Shown: positions 1 to 8,575, counted from the first letter of the stretch. The stretch: 64,000 nt of DNA from an uncultured Oscillospiraceae bacterium (GCA_910579545.1 CAJTVI010000004.1:22148-86147); one strand, 5' to 3'. Numbers and translations: made by a program. Notes: a model not told the origin generated them from the letters alone.

Positions 1-40
1 GGCGGAAGAGTAAAACGACCGCAGGGCAAAAATTATACGC

Positions 41-80
41 AAAAAAGGGAGCCGGCAGTGTTTTACAGCTGCCGGCTCCC
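41..80 (-). terminator. Rho-independent terminator after fliS
   Basis: A 12-bp perfect stem (47-58 pairing with 69-80, arm GGGAGCCGGCAG) with a 10-nt loop is followed on the minus strand by six T residues (46-41). It lies 74 bp beyond the fliS stop and probably ends the fliD-fliS transcript. A T-rich tract on the other side means it could also work in the plus direction. Confidence 0.8.
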
Positions 81-107
81 TTTTATTTTTGATTTTCCCA
101 TAATGGG

Positions 108-135
108 GGCCTGGGGGGCGGGCCCCCCAGATCGG
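108..135. repeat. G/C palindrome with ATCGG tail
   Basis: A 9-bp arm CTGGGGGGC (111-119) pairs with 122-130, and ATCGG follows. A closely similar palindrome with the same tail and a similar upstream stretch (AATGGGGG) sits at 51971-52003 between dnaK and dnaJ, so this is one copy of a dispersed intergenic element. Confidence 0.5.
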
Positions 136-153
136 CTAATTTCCCGCGCGGCG

Positions 154-540
154 TTACTTCTCCGCCTGGCCGCTGGAGACCTGTTTGTCGGCCTGGGCAA
201 AGGCGTCGCGCAGTTCCTCGATCATGGGCAGGATCTCCTCCAGATGCACCGCGTCCTTGTAGGTATTGGCAAGGGTGATCTTATGCATAAAGAAGTCGTA
301 CAGCTGCTCTAAGTTTTTGGAGATCTCGTACTGCATCTCCAGCGTTTTGTTGAGATGGCTGATGATGCGGGTGGCCTTTTGCATACTGGCGTTGGCCTGC
401 CCATACTCCTTTTGGGCAAGCGAATCTTTTGCGTAATGCAGCTGCTTGATGGTTTCGTCAAACAGCTTGAGCAGCAATTCGCCCGGGGTCATGGTCATGA
501 TGGACTGCTGCTGGTATCTCTGGTACGGATTTGCCGGCAT
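154..540 (-). CDS. fliS: Flagellin export chaperone FliS
   Basis: A 128-residue protein of normal FliS length. The N-terminus has the family pattern NPYQRYQQQSIMTMTPGELLL followed by an all-helical body. FliS binds the disordered C-terminus of flagellin in the cytoplasm, prevents early polymerisation and delivers it to the flagellar export gate. The ATG at 540 follows an AAAGGAG site. It is the last gene of a minus-strand block after fliD (65 bp apart) and is followed by a strong hairpin terminator. The flagellin gene itself is not in the window. Confidence 0.95.
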   Translation of the reverse strand: MPANPYQRYQQQSIMTMTPGELLLKLFDETIKQLHYAKDSLAQKEYGQANASMQKATRIISHLNKTLEMQYEISKNLEQLYDFFMHKITLANTYKDAVHLEEILPMIEELRDAFAQADKQVSSGQAEK

Positions 541-604
541 GGGCTTGCTCCTTTACATCTCGCGCCAAAAGGCGTATTGTCCCGGCAGGGCCGCCGGGCG
601 GTTC

Positions 605-3600
605 TTAGTACGAGAACTGCTGCGCCAGCCAGGCGCTCTGGCTGTTCATGTTCTGGATCTGCTGCTCCATGGCGTTGAACTGCTTCCAGTAACGGTCTTT
701 TTCCTGCTCATACTGGTCCTTGAGGCGCTCGATCTTTTCGTCGATCTTCTTGATCTGGCTGTAAAGGGTGTTGTTCTTCTCGGTGGACTTGCCCTTGACG
801 CCGGCCAGTTCTACCAGGCTGCCGGGGCTGCCCGAGGAGGTGTTGGCCACCGACTTGATGATCTCGTTGACCCGGGAGGCCGCGCCGTCCACCGAATTGG
901 CAAAGAAGTTCATCACGCCGGTGGGGTCGCTGGCCAGCATCTGGCGCAGGGTGGCCTCGCCGTCCTGCCCAAGGGTCAGCTGGCCGCGGGTGGACCAATC
1001 GCCGGTCTCGATGCCCAGCTGGTAGATGGCGTAGCCCGAACTGTTGGTCTCGTACCACACCGAGCGCATATCCCGCAAAAAGCCTTCCAGGATGCTGTCC
1101 CGCCGCAAGAGGCCCTCCTTGGCCTTTTCTTCCCACAGCTCGATCTGCTTGTCGCTCATTTCCTTGCGCTGGTCTTCGGTGAGGGGGGCGTATTCGCGGT
1201 AGTTGGCGTCCTCGTTGAGCAGGTCGTTGATGGTCTTGACCAGCTTGTTGTACTCGTCAATAAAGGTCTTGATCCCATCCACGATCTTGTCGGTGTCGCG
1301 GGTCACCGAGATGCTCTCGCTCTCGCGCCCCATGATCGGCTTGCCATCCGAGCCGACCAGGTTGCCGTTTTCATCAACGCCCACGTTGGCAACCCGGTTG
1401 TTGTTTTCATCGTAGGCCACCGCGCCGGCAAGATGCTTGAGCACATACCCATCCGGCACAGGCGCGTCCAGCGAGGGCACACGCTTGCCGTCGCCGCTTG
1501 CGTTTACGGCCACATACTGGCCGTCGCTGGCCCGCTCGTAGCCGTCCGGGTCCACCCAGCGGCCGTTGACCGACTTCCACTCGCTGCCGTCCTCCAGCAC
1601 CAGCCGGCCCTTCCTTGTTTCGCCGGTCTCGGGCGAAACGCCGGTAAGCTCCACCGTGAGGCCGTTGTAGCTAAAGACGTTGCTGCTGCGCTCGGTAAGC
1701 GCGCCGTCAATGCGCACCACCGCGTTTTTGCCCTCGCTTACCTGCGCCCCCGGCTGGCCGCCGGACATGCCAAGGGTAAGGCTGGTCGTGCCAAACAGTT
1801 CCTTGGTCTGGGCCTCGCTGCCGATCTGGAAATTTTTGATCGGCTTTTCGGCGGTTACCACCAGCTTGCCGTCCGTAAAGGCCAGCTTGATTCCCAGCTC
1901 CTTTGCCTTGTCCGAGGCGTCCACCGCGGCCGCAAGGCCCTCAAAGGTGGTGTCCTTGTCAATGCCCAGCACATCCTCGGCCCAGTCGCCCAGGCCCGCG
2001 TCCGACAGCTTGGTGCTGCCGCTGATAAGGTTGGACATCTTTTCTTTGGAGACAAAGCCCAGCGCCACGGCCAGGTTCCCCTCTTCGGCCAGCTTTTTCA
2101 GGGCGTCCGCGTCCTCCAGGTTTTCCGCCTTGGTGGCCGGCAGGCTTACCGAGGCGCCGTTGCGCACCGTAAAGCCCAGCTTGCCGCCCTCCTCCACCAG
2201 TTCGATGGCCTGCACGTCCACCAGGTTTTCGTCCGGGGTGGTGCCAAAGGTCTTTTCCAGCTGGCTGTTCAGTTCCTTGATGATCTCCTCGCGGGTGTAG
2301 CCCTTGCCATCGGCCTTGGCCGGCACCGAGAGGGTGTAGTCCTTGCCGTTGACCGTGAGCGAGAAGGAGCCCTTTTTGACCCCATCCGTCCCGATGTAAC
2401 CGTCCGCGCGGGAGGCATTCAGCTTGCCGCCGGTGGTCCAGGGGCTGCTGGCAGCGGTGCTGCCCGCGGCAAGCTGGCCGTCCGCCCCGCCGCCCAGCAG
2501 CACGTTGAGCAGGTTGCCCTTGCTCTGGCTAAGCTGGATGCTGTGCCCCGCGCCCGAGTTGTTGGAGGTGAGCACAAAGGTGTCGTCCAGCGGCTTGTAG
2601 GTCAGGGTGACCCCGGCCTCGCTGGCGTTGATCCTGCGCATTACAAGGTCGATGTCGTCGTCCTTGGAAAAGCTGAACTGCACCCCGTTGATCTCAAACT
2701 CAAACTCGCTGCCCTGCAGCGGGGTGGCCGCGGGCATCTGCGCCAGGGTATCGTAAAGGCTGATGCGGTTGCTCTGGCCGTTGCGCAGGCCCAGCGCCGC
2801 CAGCACTTCCTTGTCCTGCCCGGCATACACCACCAGCTTGCGGCCGTCCACCGGGGTGGTCAGGCTCAGGCTGCTGCCCTCCTGGGTCACCTTGACCGCG
2901 CCCTTGCCAAACTGCTGGTCCAGCGCGGCGGCCAGGGTATCCCGCACCTTGGCGCTGACCAGCTTGCCGTTTTCATCGGTCATGCCGGTCACGTCCAGCG
3001 AGACAGTTTTTTGCAGCCCATCGTCCAGCGAAACCGCAAAGCTTAAGGTGGGGGCGAGGCTGACCTTGCCCGAGAGGGTGCGCTCGGTTTTGGCCACGTT
3101 GGCCCGGGCCTCGCTGCTGGCGGTAAGGCCCAGGGCGCTCATTGCCTCCTTGGTGGAATTGGAGGAAACGCTCAGGGAGCGCTCGCCGTCCTTGGTTACG
3201 ATCGAAAGCTGCCCGCTGCTGATGCTGACATTGGCCTCCAGCCCAGCCTGCTCCTTGAGGGCGGCCTGCACCGCGCTGGCAATGCCGTTCGCGTCCGGCT
3301 TTTGGATGAGGGACCCATCGGCCGCCTTGAAAAAGCGGTTGAGATCCACCTTGACCTCGGTGGGGCCCTTTTCGCCCCCCACGTTGAAGGCGATGGTGCG
3401 GTCGGCCTTGCGCTGGTTATCCAAAAGGGTCTGCAGGGCGGCGGCGTCAAAGCTGCCGGCCAGCCGGCCGCTCACCGGCAGGGCCGAGGTCATCCGGTAG
3501 CTGCTGGCAAGCTGGTGCACCTCCAGCGAGACATTGCCCGAAGGCGCGGTGCTGGAGGCCGTGACCTTGAAGTTTTTGGAGTTGGTGGCAGCCGACATGG

Positions 3601-3871
3601 TGTTGTAAAGGGCGCTGTTGGTAAGGCTGCCGGCCGAGGTGGAAGAAAAATATTTGCCTTGCAGGTCGTTGATCGAGCCGATCAGGTCCCGGTAGATCTC
3701 CTGCTTCCACTCGGTCTGGGTCTTGAGCGCCTCCTGGGCGTCGATCTTGCTCTGGGTGCCGGAGAGCATCTCCTTGACGAGCGACTCGGTATCCAGCCCG
3801 GAGGCGAGGCCGGACATGCCCTTGGAACTGCTGCTGCCATAGGTGTAGGTACTGCTGGTGTTGATGTTCAT
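605..3871 (-). CDS. fliD: Flagellar hook-associated protein 2 (filament cap) FliD, unusually long
   Basis: FliD forms the cap at the filament tip under which flagellin subunits fold. The N-terminus (about residues 15-80: GLASGLDTESLVKEML, coiled region) and the C-terminus (last 150 residues, coiled coil KKIDEKIERLKDQYEQEKD and FNAMEQQIQNMNSQ) are typical. At 1088 residues it is about twice the usual 450-650. The extra length lies in the middle and appears to be made of several beta-strand/helix units that each end in a pattern like A-LGL, resembling repeated flagellin hook IN-type motifs. The ATG at 3871 has AGGAGG nine bases upstream. It is probably cotranscribed with the small gene before it and with fliS after it. 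The surface-exposed insert could have an adhesive or antigenic role (inference). Confidence 0.93.
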   Translation of the reverse strand: MNINTSSTYTYGSSSSKGMSGLASGLDTESLVKEMLSGTQSKIDAQEALKTQTEWKQEIYRDLIGSINDLQGKYFSSTSAGSLTNSALYNTMSAATNSKNFKVTASSTAPSGNVSLEVHQLASSYRMTSALPVSGRLAGSFDAAALQTLLDNQRKADRTIAFNVGGEKGPTEVKVDLNRFFKAADGSLIQKPDANGIASAVQAALKEQAGLEANVSISSGQLSIVTKDGERSLSVSSNSTKEAMSALGLTASSEARANVAKTERTLSGKVSLAPTLSFAVSLDDGLQKTVSLDVTGMTDENGKLVSAKVRDTLAAALDQQFGKGAVKVTQEGSSLSLTTPVDGRKLVVYAGQDKEVLAALGLRNGQSNRISLYDTLAQMPAATPLQGSEFEFEINGVQFSFSKDDDIDLVMRRINASEAGVTLTYKPLDDTFVLTSNNSGAGHSIQLSQSKGNLLNVLLGGGADGQLAAGSTAASSPWTTGGKLNASRADGYIGTDGVKKGSFSLTVNGKDYTLSVPAKADGKGYTREEIIKELNSQLEKTFGTTPDENLVDVQAIELVEEGGKLGFTVRNGASVSLPATKAENLEDADALKKLAEEGNLAVALGFVSKEKMSNLISGSTKLSDAGLGDWAEDVLGIDKDTTFEGLAAAVDASDKAKELGIKLAFTDGKLVVTAEKPIKNFQIGSEAQTKELFGTTSLTLGMSGGQPGAQVSEGKNAVVRIDGALTERSSNVFSYNGLTVELTGVSPETGETRKGRLVLEDGSEWKSVNGRWVDPDGYERASDGQYVAVNASGDGKRVPSLDAPVPDGYVLKHLAGAVAYDENNNRVANVGVDENGNLVGSDGKPIMGRESESISVTRDTDKIVDGIKTFIDEYNKLVKTINDLLNEDANYREYAPLTEDQRKEMSDKQIELWEEKAKEGLLRRDSILEGFLRDMRSVWYETNSSGYAIYQLGIETGDWSTRGQLTLGQDGEATLRQMLASDPTGVMNFFANSVDGAASRVNEIIKSVANTSSGSPGSLVELAGVKGKSTEKNNTLYSQIKKIDEKIERLKDQYEQEKDRYWKQFNAMEQQIQNMNSQSAWLAQQFSY

Positions 3872-3956
3872 AAGGCGTTTCCTCCTGTTTTGGAAAGGGT
3901 ATGGCGGGCAGGCCGCCCGCGGTGCAAAGAACGGCAGGCCGGGACCGGATGCCGGG

Positions 3957-4376
3957 TCAAACGCTGCCGGTAAAGCTGCTGGAGGGGGAGGCGGGGGTGT
4001 AGTAGCGGGCCGCGTGGGCGCCCGCGCTGCGCCCCACCGTGCGGATCTTTTGCAGGATGCGCTGCTGCATATTTTGCAGCCGGGCCACCGCCTGCTGGTC
4101 CAGCTGGGCCAGGCGGCAGGCCGCCGCCTGGCATTGGCCGGCAGCCTCCCGCAGCGCCGCGGCTTCGGGGGAGGTGTCCTCCGGCGGGGGAAGCCCGGGC
4201 TGCCCTTCGGGGCCCATCAGCCCCTCCAGCTCGTCCATCAGGGCATCGCGGCGGCAAAAAAGGCTTTCCAGCTGTTCCTCGGGGCAGGTGAGCAGTTCGG
4301 TGGTAACGGCTTCCAGCTCCAGCAGCCGGGCATGGGCTTTTTGCAGGGCCCCGGTATATGCTGTGATCTCCTGCAT
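3957..4376 (-). CDS. Putative flagellar chaperone (FliT/FlgN-like), 139 aa
   Basis: A small, mostly helical protein rich in Leu, Glu and Ala. Heptad-like stretches include ALQKAHARLLELEAVTTELL and a C-terminal LAQLDQQAVARLQNMQQRIL. No signal peptide or domain motif is visible. It lies 85 bp upstream of fliD in the same direction, where a FliT-type or FlgN-type export chaperone or another hook-cap helper would be expected. That role is inferred from position, size and helical character only. ATG 4376 is preferred over the upstream TTG at 4379 because AAGGAGGG lies eight bases before it. A sigma-28-like promoter and a structured leader lie upstream. Confidence 0.6.
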   Translation of the reverse strand: MQEITAYTGALQKAHARLLELEAVTTELLTCPEEQLESLFCRRDALMDELEGLMGPEGQPGLPPPEDTSPEAAALREAAGQCQAAACRLAQLDQQAVARLQNMQQRILQKIRTVGRSAGAHAARYYTPASPSSSFTGSV

Positions 4377-4436
4377 CAAAAGGCCCTCCTTTTCTTTGCG
4401 GCGGCTCAGCGGATCGGATTTGATCTGGGTCCTTTG

Positions 4437-4456
4437 TTTTCTTATCCCACCGCTGC
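4437..4456 (-). other. Leader 20-mer shared with the GT2 gene leader
   Basis: On the minus strand this 20-mer (GCAGCGGTGGGATAAGAAAA) matches 15754-15773 on the plus strand with one mismatch. In both places it forms the right side of a small CG-rich hairpin closed over an A-rich loop, and it lies in the 5' leader of an envelope or flagellar gene. It may be part of a shared regulatory RNA element. No known riboswitch class was recognised. Confidence 0.35.
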
Positions 4457-4466
4457 TTTTTGCGGC

Positions 4467-4493
4467 GGATCGAATGATGTTCAGGCCCTTTTA
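4467..4493 (-). promoter_or_regulatory. Candidate sigma-28 (flagellar) promoter
   Basis: On the minus strand TAAA (4493-4490) is separated by 16 bases from TCGATCC (4473-4467), resembling the Bacillus SigD pattern TAAA-N14-16-CCGATAT. It lies about 90 bp upstream of the chaperone-like gene at the head of the fliD-fliS block. A second, weaker match (CAAA-N15-CCGATCC, 4436-4411) lies closer to the gene. The evidence is motif similarity only. Confidence 0.3.
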
Positions 4494-4592
4494 TCCGCCG
4501 CCCCGGCCCACAGGCCGTGCGGGGCTGGTATTTTCCCGCTCGGTATGCTATGCTTGATAGCAGAAAAAGCTGTTGCGGGGGGTGGGTGCAGG

Positions 4593-5270
4593 ATGCCTGC
4601 ACAGGAATATTTCCACGAGTACGAGAACATGGGGGTCAAGTTTGACGCGGTGCTCAAAACCGTGTCCGGCAAGACCATCGAGATGGGCCGGGGGGTGTTT
4701 TCGGCCGAGAACCACAGCGTGGATTTTGAGAGCAGCTTTGTGCCGCTGTTTTCCATGGGCACACGGCTGCAGGTTTTCCGCATCCACGAGGGGGCCGAGG
4801 TGCACCGCTTTGAGGGGGAGGTGTACCTCTCCTCGCCGCATATGCTGCGGCTGGTGGAGGTGGAGGACGAGATCCTGCCCGGCGCGGCGCTGGCCTTTTT
4901 GTATTATGTGGACCTGGACGGCACCGGCCACGCGGTGATCAAAAAGCAGGAACGCCGCTTTTTAAAAACCCGCACCATCGAAACCCCCATCGACTTTGCC
5001 ATCAGGGTGCACGCGCTCTCGGTGCGGGAGATCAAGTTCAACGTGAACCTCAACATCGAGCTGAGCCCCGGCCAGCCGCTTACCCTGCGGCTGCCGGGCG
5101 GGCCCCGCATCCAGAGCCTGCCGGTGCTGGTGCGCCAGGCCATTGTGTTTGGCACCGAGGCCAACTGCTACCGCTGCCAGATCCGCCGCCTTGCGCCGGA
5201 CAGCCAGCGCCGCCTGCAGGAGTATGTAAAGGGCCTGAGCCTTGCGGCGGGGCAGCAGCAAAACCTATAA
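4593..5270 (+). CDS. PilZ-like domain protein, degenerate
   Basis: 225 residues, two-part architecture as in YcgR/YpfA-type proteins: an N-terminal beta-rich domain (about 1-105) and a C-terminal domain starting near the basic stretch KKQERRFLKTR (about 115) with a beta pattern ending in SPGQPLTLRLP. PilZ proteins bind cyclic di-GMP through RxxxR and a D/NxSxxG motif. Here arginines are present, but the second motif is degraded to ALSVREIKF, so ligand binding is doubtful. ATG 4593 follows a G-rich site; 4629 (MGVKF) is an alternative start. It is transcribed against the flanking flagellar genes and converges on csrA across a shared hairpin. The flagellar location suggests motility control (inference). 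Confidence 0.55.
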   Translation: MPAQEYFHEYENMGVKFDAVLKTVSGKTIEMGRGVFSAENHSVDFESSFVPLFSMGTRLQVFRIHEGAEVHRFEGEVYLSSPHMLRLVEVEDEILPGAALAFLYYVDLDGTGHAVIKKQERRFLKTRTIETPIDFAIRVHALSVREIKFNVNLNIELSPGQPLTLRLPGGPRIQSLPVLVRQAIVFGTEANCYRCQIRRLAPDSQRRLQEYVKGLSLAAGQQQNL

Positions 5271-5273
5271 AAA

Positions 5274-5304
5274 ACGGCGGCCGGACGGCCCGGCCGCCGG
5301 AACC
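5274..5304. terminator. Bidirectional terminator between PilZ-like gene and csrA
   Basis: A 10-bp perfect GC stem (5275-5284 with 5290-5299, arm CGGCGGCCGG) separates two convergent genes. On the minus strand it is followed by a T-run (the AAAAAA at 5269-5274), and on the plus strand by CCCCTTTTT. It fits a terminator for the flgM-to-csrA operon and for the PilZ-like gene. Confidence 0.7.
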
Positions 5305-5338
5305 CCTTTTTATATCCTGCTGTTAGGATGGAAGCTCG

Positions 5339-5563
5339 TTATTTGATATTGCGGGAAAGGTCCCGCAGTACGGCGGCGGCGGCAGTGCCCGCCGCCGATT
5401 TGTTTTCCTGCAGGGTCTCGTACAGCTCCTTGCGGTAGACCTTCATGTCGGGCGGGGCCTCGATGCCAAGCTTGATCTTTTCGTCCGAAATATCGGTTAC
5501 CTTGATCTCGATCCGGCCGTCGATCACCAGGGACTCCCCGCGCTTGCGTGTTAAGATCAGCAC
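5339..5563 (-). CDS. csrA: Translational regulator CsrA
   Basis: 74 residues starting MLILTRKRGESLVIDGRIEI, the diagnostic CsrA N-terminus, with a family-typical core and a short variable tail. CsrA dimers bind GGA motifs in mRNA leaders and block translation. In Firmicutes the main target is the flagellin mRNA, and FliW antagonises CsrA. The GTG start at 5563 is chosen because an AAGGAGG site lies eight bases upstream and the conserved N-terminus begins exactly there. The first seven bases overlap the fliW stop (GTGCTGA), so the two are translationally coupled. Confidence 0.95.
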   Translation of the reverse strand: MLILTRKRGESLVIDGRIEIKVTDISDEKIKLGIEAPPDMKVYRKELYETLQENKSAAGTAAAAVLRDLSRNIK

Positions 5564-5991
5564 GTCCCATCCTCCTTTTGCCCGGCAAGGGGGTGCCGGA
5601 TGGAATACGGCTCCTCCAAGATAAGCTGCATCGCCCTGCCGGTGGTGCAGTTGACCACGATGGGGCTTTTGAGGTTGACGGTGGAATCGTAATACGGATC
5701 CCGCAAAACGGTGAGCGCCCAAAAGACATAATCGCCCTCGCCCAGCGCGGCCGCGGCGGACGGGGGGAGCGCTGCCGCGTAATCCGGCAGGATGTCGTGG
5801 GGGTTGGCCAGCACAAAACAGACCATCGGCTCGGCCACCGACTGCAGCCAGATAAAATGGGGGTCGAATTCCGGCTGGCGGAGGAAGACAAATTCGCGGC
5901 AGTCCTCAAATCCAAAAATGGGCTCCACGAAGGTCACAATGTCAGCCTCGGCAACTTCCACAGGGCCAAAGTCTCTGGTAGAAATGGTCAT
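5557..5991 (-). CDS. fliW: Flagellar assembly factor FliW
   Basis: 144 residues from ATG 5991 (MTISTRDFGPVEV), matching FliW in length and pattern (PIFGFEDCREFVFL near 25-40, FVLANPHDILPDY near 72-84, SPIVVN near 117). FliW binds flagellin and CsrA alternately: when flagellin leaves the cell, freed FliW sequesters CsrA and flagellin is translated again. An in-frame upstream ATG at 6051 would add 20 poorly conserved residues and is less likely. It overlaps csrA by seven bases. Confidence 0.93.
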   Translation of the reverse strand: MTISTRDFGPVEVAEADIVTFVEPIFGFEDCREFVFLRQPEFDPHFIWLQSVAEPMVCFVLANPHDILPDYAAALPPSAAAALGEGDYVFWALTVLRDPYYDSTVNLKSPIVVNCTTGRAMQLILEEPYSIRHPLAGQKEDGTC

Positions 5992-6115
5992 ACGATCCCA
6001 AGCCCGCCTTTCTGCTCTCAAAAAGCGAATTTCTGTTACACAATATTCCACGCAGCAGCGTCATGCTGCATGGTAAGGGCCGGGCCGCGTTTTGGGCGGC
6101 CCCGCCGGCCGGGAA

Positions 6116-6712
6116 TCAGGCGGTGGCGTCAAAGCCGGGCGCCGAGCTTGGCGGCACATACCGCGGCTCGCCCAGGTACTTGATCTCCACTTCCGGCTTT
6201 TGCAGGATGTTGATGCTGAAGCTGCCCGGGGTGTACTCCATCAGGTTCTTGGCGACCTCCCAGTCGATCTCCACGCTGGCCGGCTCAAAATCGAGGCTCT
6301 GCTCATTGGGCTGCCAGGAGATGTTGTAGGGGGCGGGGATGAACATGGTGTAGGTGTCCGGCTGCTCGAGCATCTTCTGCTGCACCAGCTGCGGGATGGT
6401 AACGCCGTCCTCGATGTGGGCCATCTGGTTGCCGAACTCGGCGGCCTCACGGGTGGCGCGCTGCGCCCCGGTGCGGCCCTGGCGGGCAGCCTCCCGAGTG
6501 TACTCGTCCATCGTGCGCTGGTTCAGGCTGGCGCGCAGCTCGGTGCCGTCCAGGCGGACCTCGATGTTCTTGGAATCGATCCGCAGGCTGGGATCCGAGA
6601 TGTCCAGTTTCCCGACCGGATTGTCCGACTGCTTCATCTGCAGCCGGGCCGACTCGATCTCAAATTCCCATTTGAGGGGCCGGCTGGTGATTTCCAATGC
6701 TTGACTGATCAT
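6116..6712 (-). CDS. DUF6470 (YviE-like) flagellar-locus protein
   Basis: 198 residues. It begins MISQALEITSRPLKWEFEIE, containing the LEI-S-xP pattern of this family, followed by a helical middle (RTMDEYTREAARQGR) and a beta-rich C-terminus. Its place between flgL and fliW is the same as yviE in Bacillus subtilis, and the family is found in flagellar operons, but its biochemical role is not established. ATG 6712 has GAGGAGC eight bases upstream and is preferred to the ORF start at 6766. No signal peptide or membrane segment is visible. Confidence 0.75.
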   Translation of the reverse strand: MISQALEITSRPLKWEFEIESARLQMKQSDNPVGKLDISDPSLRIDSKNIEVRLDGTELRASLNQRTMDEYTREAARQGRTGAQRATREAAEFGNQMAHIEDGVTIPQLVQQKMLEQPDTYTMFIPAPYNISWQPNEQSLDFEPASVEIDWEVAKNLMEYTPGSFSINILQKPEVEIKYLGEPRYVPPSSAPGFDATA

Positions 6713-6940
6713 AGTTTCACGCTCCTCATGGCGCGGCAGATCGCCCGGCGTCCCGGGCGCTGCCATTTGATCGGCTCTGACGGACCGTCACGTCTTGCTC
6801 CGGCCCTTGGATTTGTCAGGGCTTTGAAAAGAGCCGCGCCCCGCCCCGTGGCCGGGGTGGGGGTAAGCCCTGTTCAACAAGGGAAGGGGGCTGGCGGCCT
6901 TGTCCCCTCAAAGAGGGGGGCCGCCGGGCCGCTGTGGGCT

Positions 6941-8575
6941 TTACCGCAGGTAGTCCAGCAGCGAGGAGGGCAGGATCTGGCTGCCCAGGGCCAGCACCGC
7001 CTGCCAGGAGTACTCGATGTCCTTGAGGTTGATCGCCTCGTTGGCGGGGTCGGCGGTCATCAGGCTGTCCTCCAACTTTTCCATGCCGTCGATCTCGGTC
7101 TTGAGCCGGGTGATCATGCTCTCCAGCGAGTTCGCGCGGGTGTCCACATCGGTGCGGGACATCCGCATGGTATCGTTCATCTTGGTCAGCTGCATCTGCA
7201 TGGCGTCCAGCTGCTTTTCCGAGTAGCCGGGGGCCAGCAGCTTTTCCACCTCGCTGATCATGTCGTAGATGTTGTTGCAGATGGTCTGCTGGTCATAGGC
7301 GCCGTTGTCCAGCGCGATGCCGTTTACAAAGCCGGTGTGGCCGGCCAGGTCCAGCCCGATCACGTTGACCTGGAAGGCGGTGCGGGGATCCACGGCGGTC
7401 TCGGCGCCCCGGTCCACCGTAAGGCCCAGGCCGGTGTCAAGGTAAATTTCGCTGCTGTAAGGCACCGGGGTGTTGGGCACCGTTGCCATGTCCAGCCCGA
7501 CGTCGTTGCCGGCGATATTCTCCACCGACGCGGCGTTGGCGCCGGGGGTAATGCTCACGGTCAGGGGGCCGGCGGGGGATCCGGCCGCTTTTTTGGCGGC
7601 GTCGCTGGTGTCCAGGGCGGTGGGGAGGGTGGCATTGCTGGCGGCGGCGCCCTTCCAAACAAAGCTGAGCTTGCCGGTGCCGTCATCGGTCACGGTGTAA
7701 ACGTCGCTGCCGATCTTTACGCCGTCGGCGCCGCTGGCGGTTACCAGGTCCGCCGTAAGCTGCGCGCCGTTCATGGTAAAGTCGCCGGTCGCATTGCTGG
7801 TGATGGGGTTGGCGTCCGCCCACTTGACCCCATCCCAGATCTGGATGGCCTGGCCGCCCATCAAAAGCTTGCTGGCAACATCGGTGGCAGCGCCCGCCGT
7901 GGCCGCCTTGACATCGGCGCTGAAGCCCGAAAGGTCGGCGCTGAACTCGGGGGGCTGCTTGTTGCCGTCGTAATAATACAGGCCGTCGTTGTGGTAGTAG
8001 TTGACCCCGTCGGTGTAATAGCGGCTGTCCTCGGCGTACTTGGCGTCGTCGGCCGCGGTGCCCACCAGGCCCACCTTCTGGCCCTTGTAGATCTTGCTGA
8101 CCTCCACCCCATTAAAGAGCAGCCGGTCGTTTTCGTTGACCGTAAAGGGGGCCGACTTGTTGTTGGTGCCGCCAAACAGGTATTTGCCGCCGTACTGGGT
8201 GTTGAGCTGCTGGAGGTATTCCTCCTTGAGGTTGCCGATCTTTTTCTGGATGGCGGCCAGCTTCTCCTCGGTGCGCACGCCGGCGGCGCTCTTCATCTCC
8301 TCCAGCACGTCCTGGATGGTGCTGTCCATCGAGCCCATCACGCCCCAGCCGGCGTCCAGCTCCTTGAGCAGTTCCTCGGCGGTGTTCTTTTGCTGGATGG
8401 CGGCGTAGCGCATCTCCTGGGTGTTCATGGCCCGCGCGCCGGCCGCCACATCCTCCGACAGGTCCTTGAACCGCAGCCCATCCTCCGAGCGGCGCAGCGC
8501 GTCGGCGCGCTTGCCCAGCACCCGGTTGAGGCTTGCCTTGTAGTTGCGGCTTACCGTCCTCTGTGCAATTCTCAT
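6941..8575 (-). CDS. flgL: Flagellar hook-associated protein 3 FlgL, long
   Basis: FlgL joins the hook-FlgK junction to the filament. The N-terminal helix (MRIAQRTVSRNYKASLNRVL) and C-terminal helices (DVDTRANSLESMITRLKTEI) are flagellin-like and typical. At 544 residues it is well above the roughly 300 of many FlgL proteins. The middle (about 190-440) carries an Ala/Thr/Gly-rich, beta-type insert resembling a flagellin variable domain. ATG 8575 follows GGAGGAAG. It lies between flgK (72 bp upstream) and the DUF6470 gene (228 bp downstream, where only GC hairpins are visible). Confidence 0.92.
   Translation of the reverse strand: MRIAQRTVSRNYKASLNRVLGKRADALRRSEDGLRFKDLSEDVAAGARAMNTQEMRYAAIQQKNTAEELLKELDAGWGVMGSMDSTIQDVLEEMKSAAGVRTEEKLAAIQKKIGNLKEEYLQQLNTQYGGKYLFGGTNNKSAPFTVNENDRLLFNGVEVSKIYKGQKVGLVGTAADDAKYAEDSRYYTDGVNYYHNDGLYYYDGNKQPPEFSADLSGFSADVKAATAGAATDVASKLLMGGQAIQIWDGVKWADANPITSNATGDFTMNGAQLTADLVTASGADGVKIGSDVYTVTDDGTGKLSFVWKGAAASNATLPTALDTSDAAKKAAGSPAGPLTVSITPGANAASVENIAGNDVGLDMATVPNTPVPYSSEIYLDTGLGLTVDRGAETAVDPRTAFQVNVIGLDLAGHTGFVNGIALDNGAYDQQTICNNIYDMISEVEKLLAPGYSEKQLDAMQMQLTKMNDTMRMSRTDVDTRANSLESMITRLKTEIDGMEKLEDSLMTADPANEAINLKDIEYSWQAVLALGSQILPSSLLDYLR

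Noticed and set aside
446-3046. 866-codon open frame antisense to fliD, and similar giant antisense frames (for example 6092-10144 plus, 21594-24026 minus, 41824-44001 minus, 49750-51879 minus)
   Set aside because: They mirror real genes on the other strand, have low-complexity Ala/Gly/Arg/His composition and no conserved motifs. They arise because third-position G/C in the true genes removes stop codons from the opposite strand.
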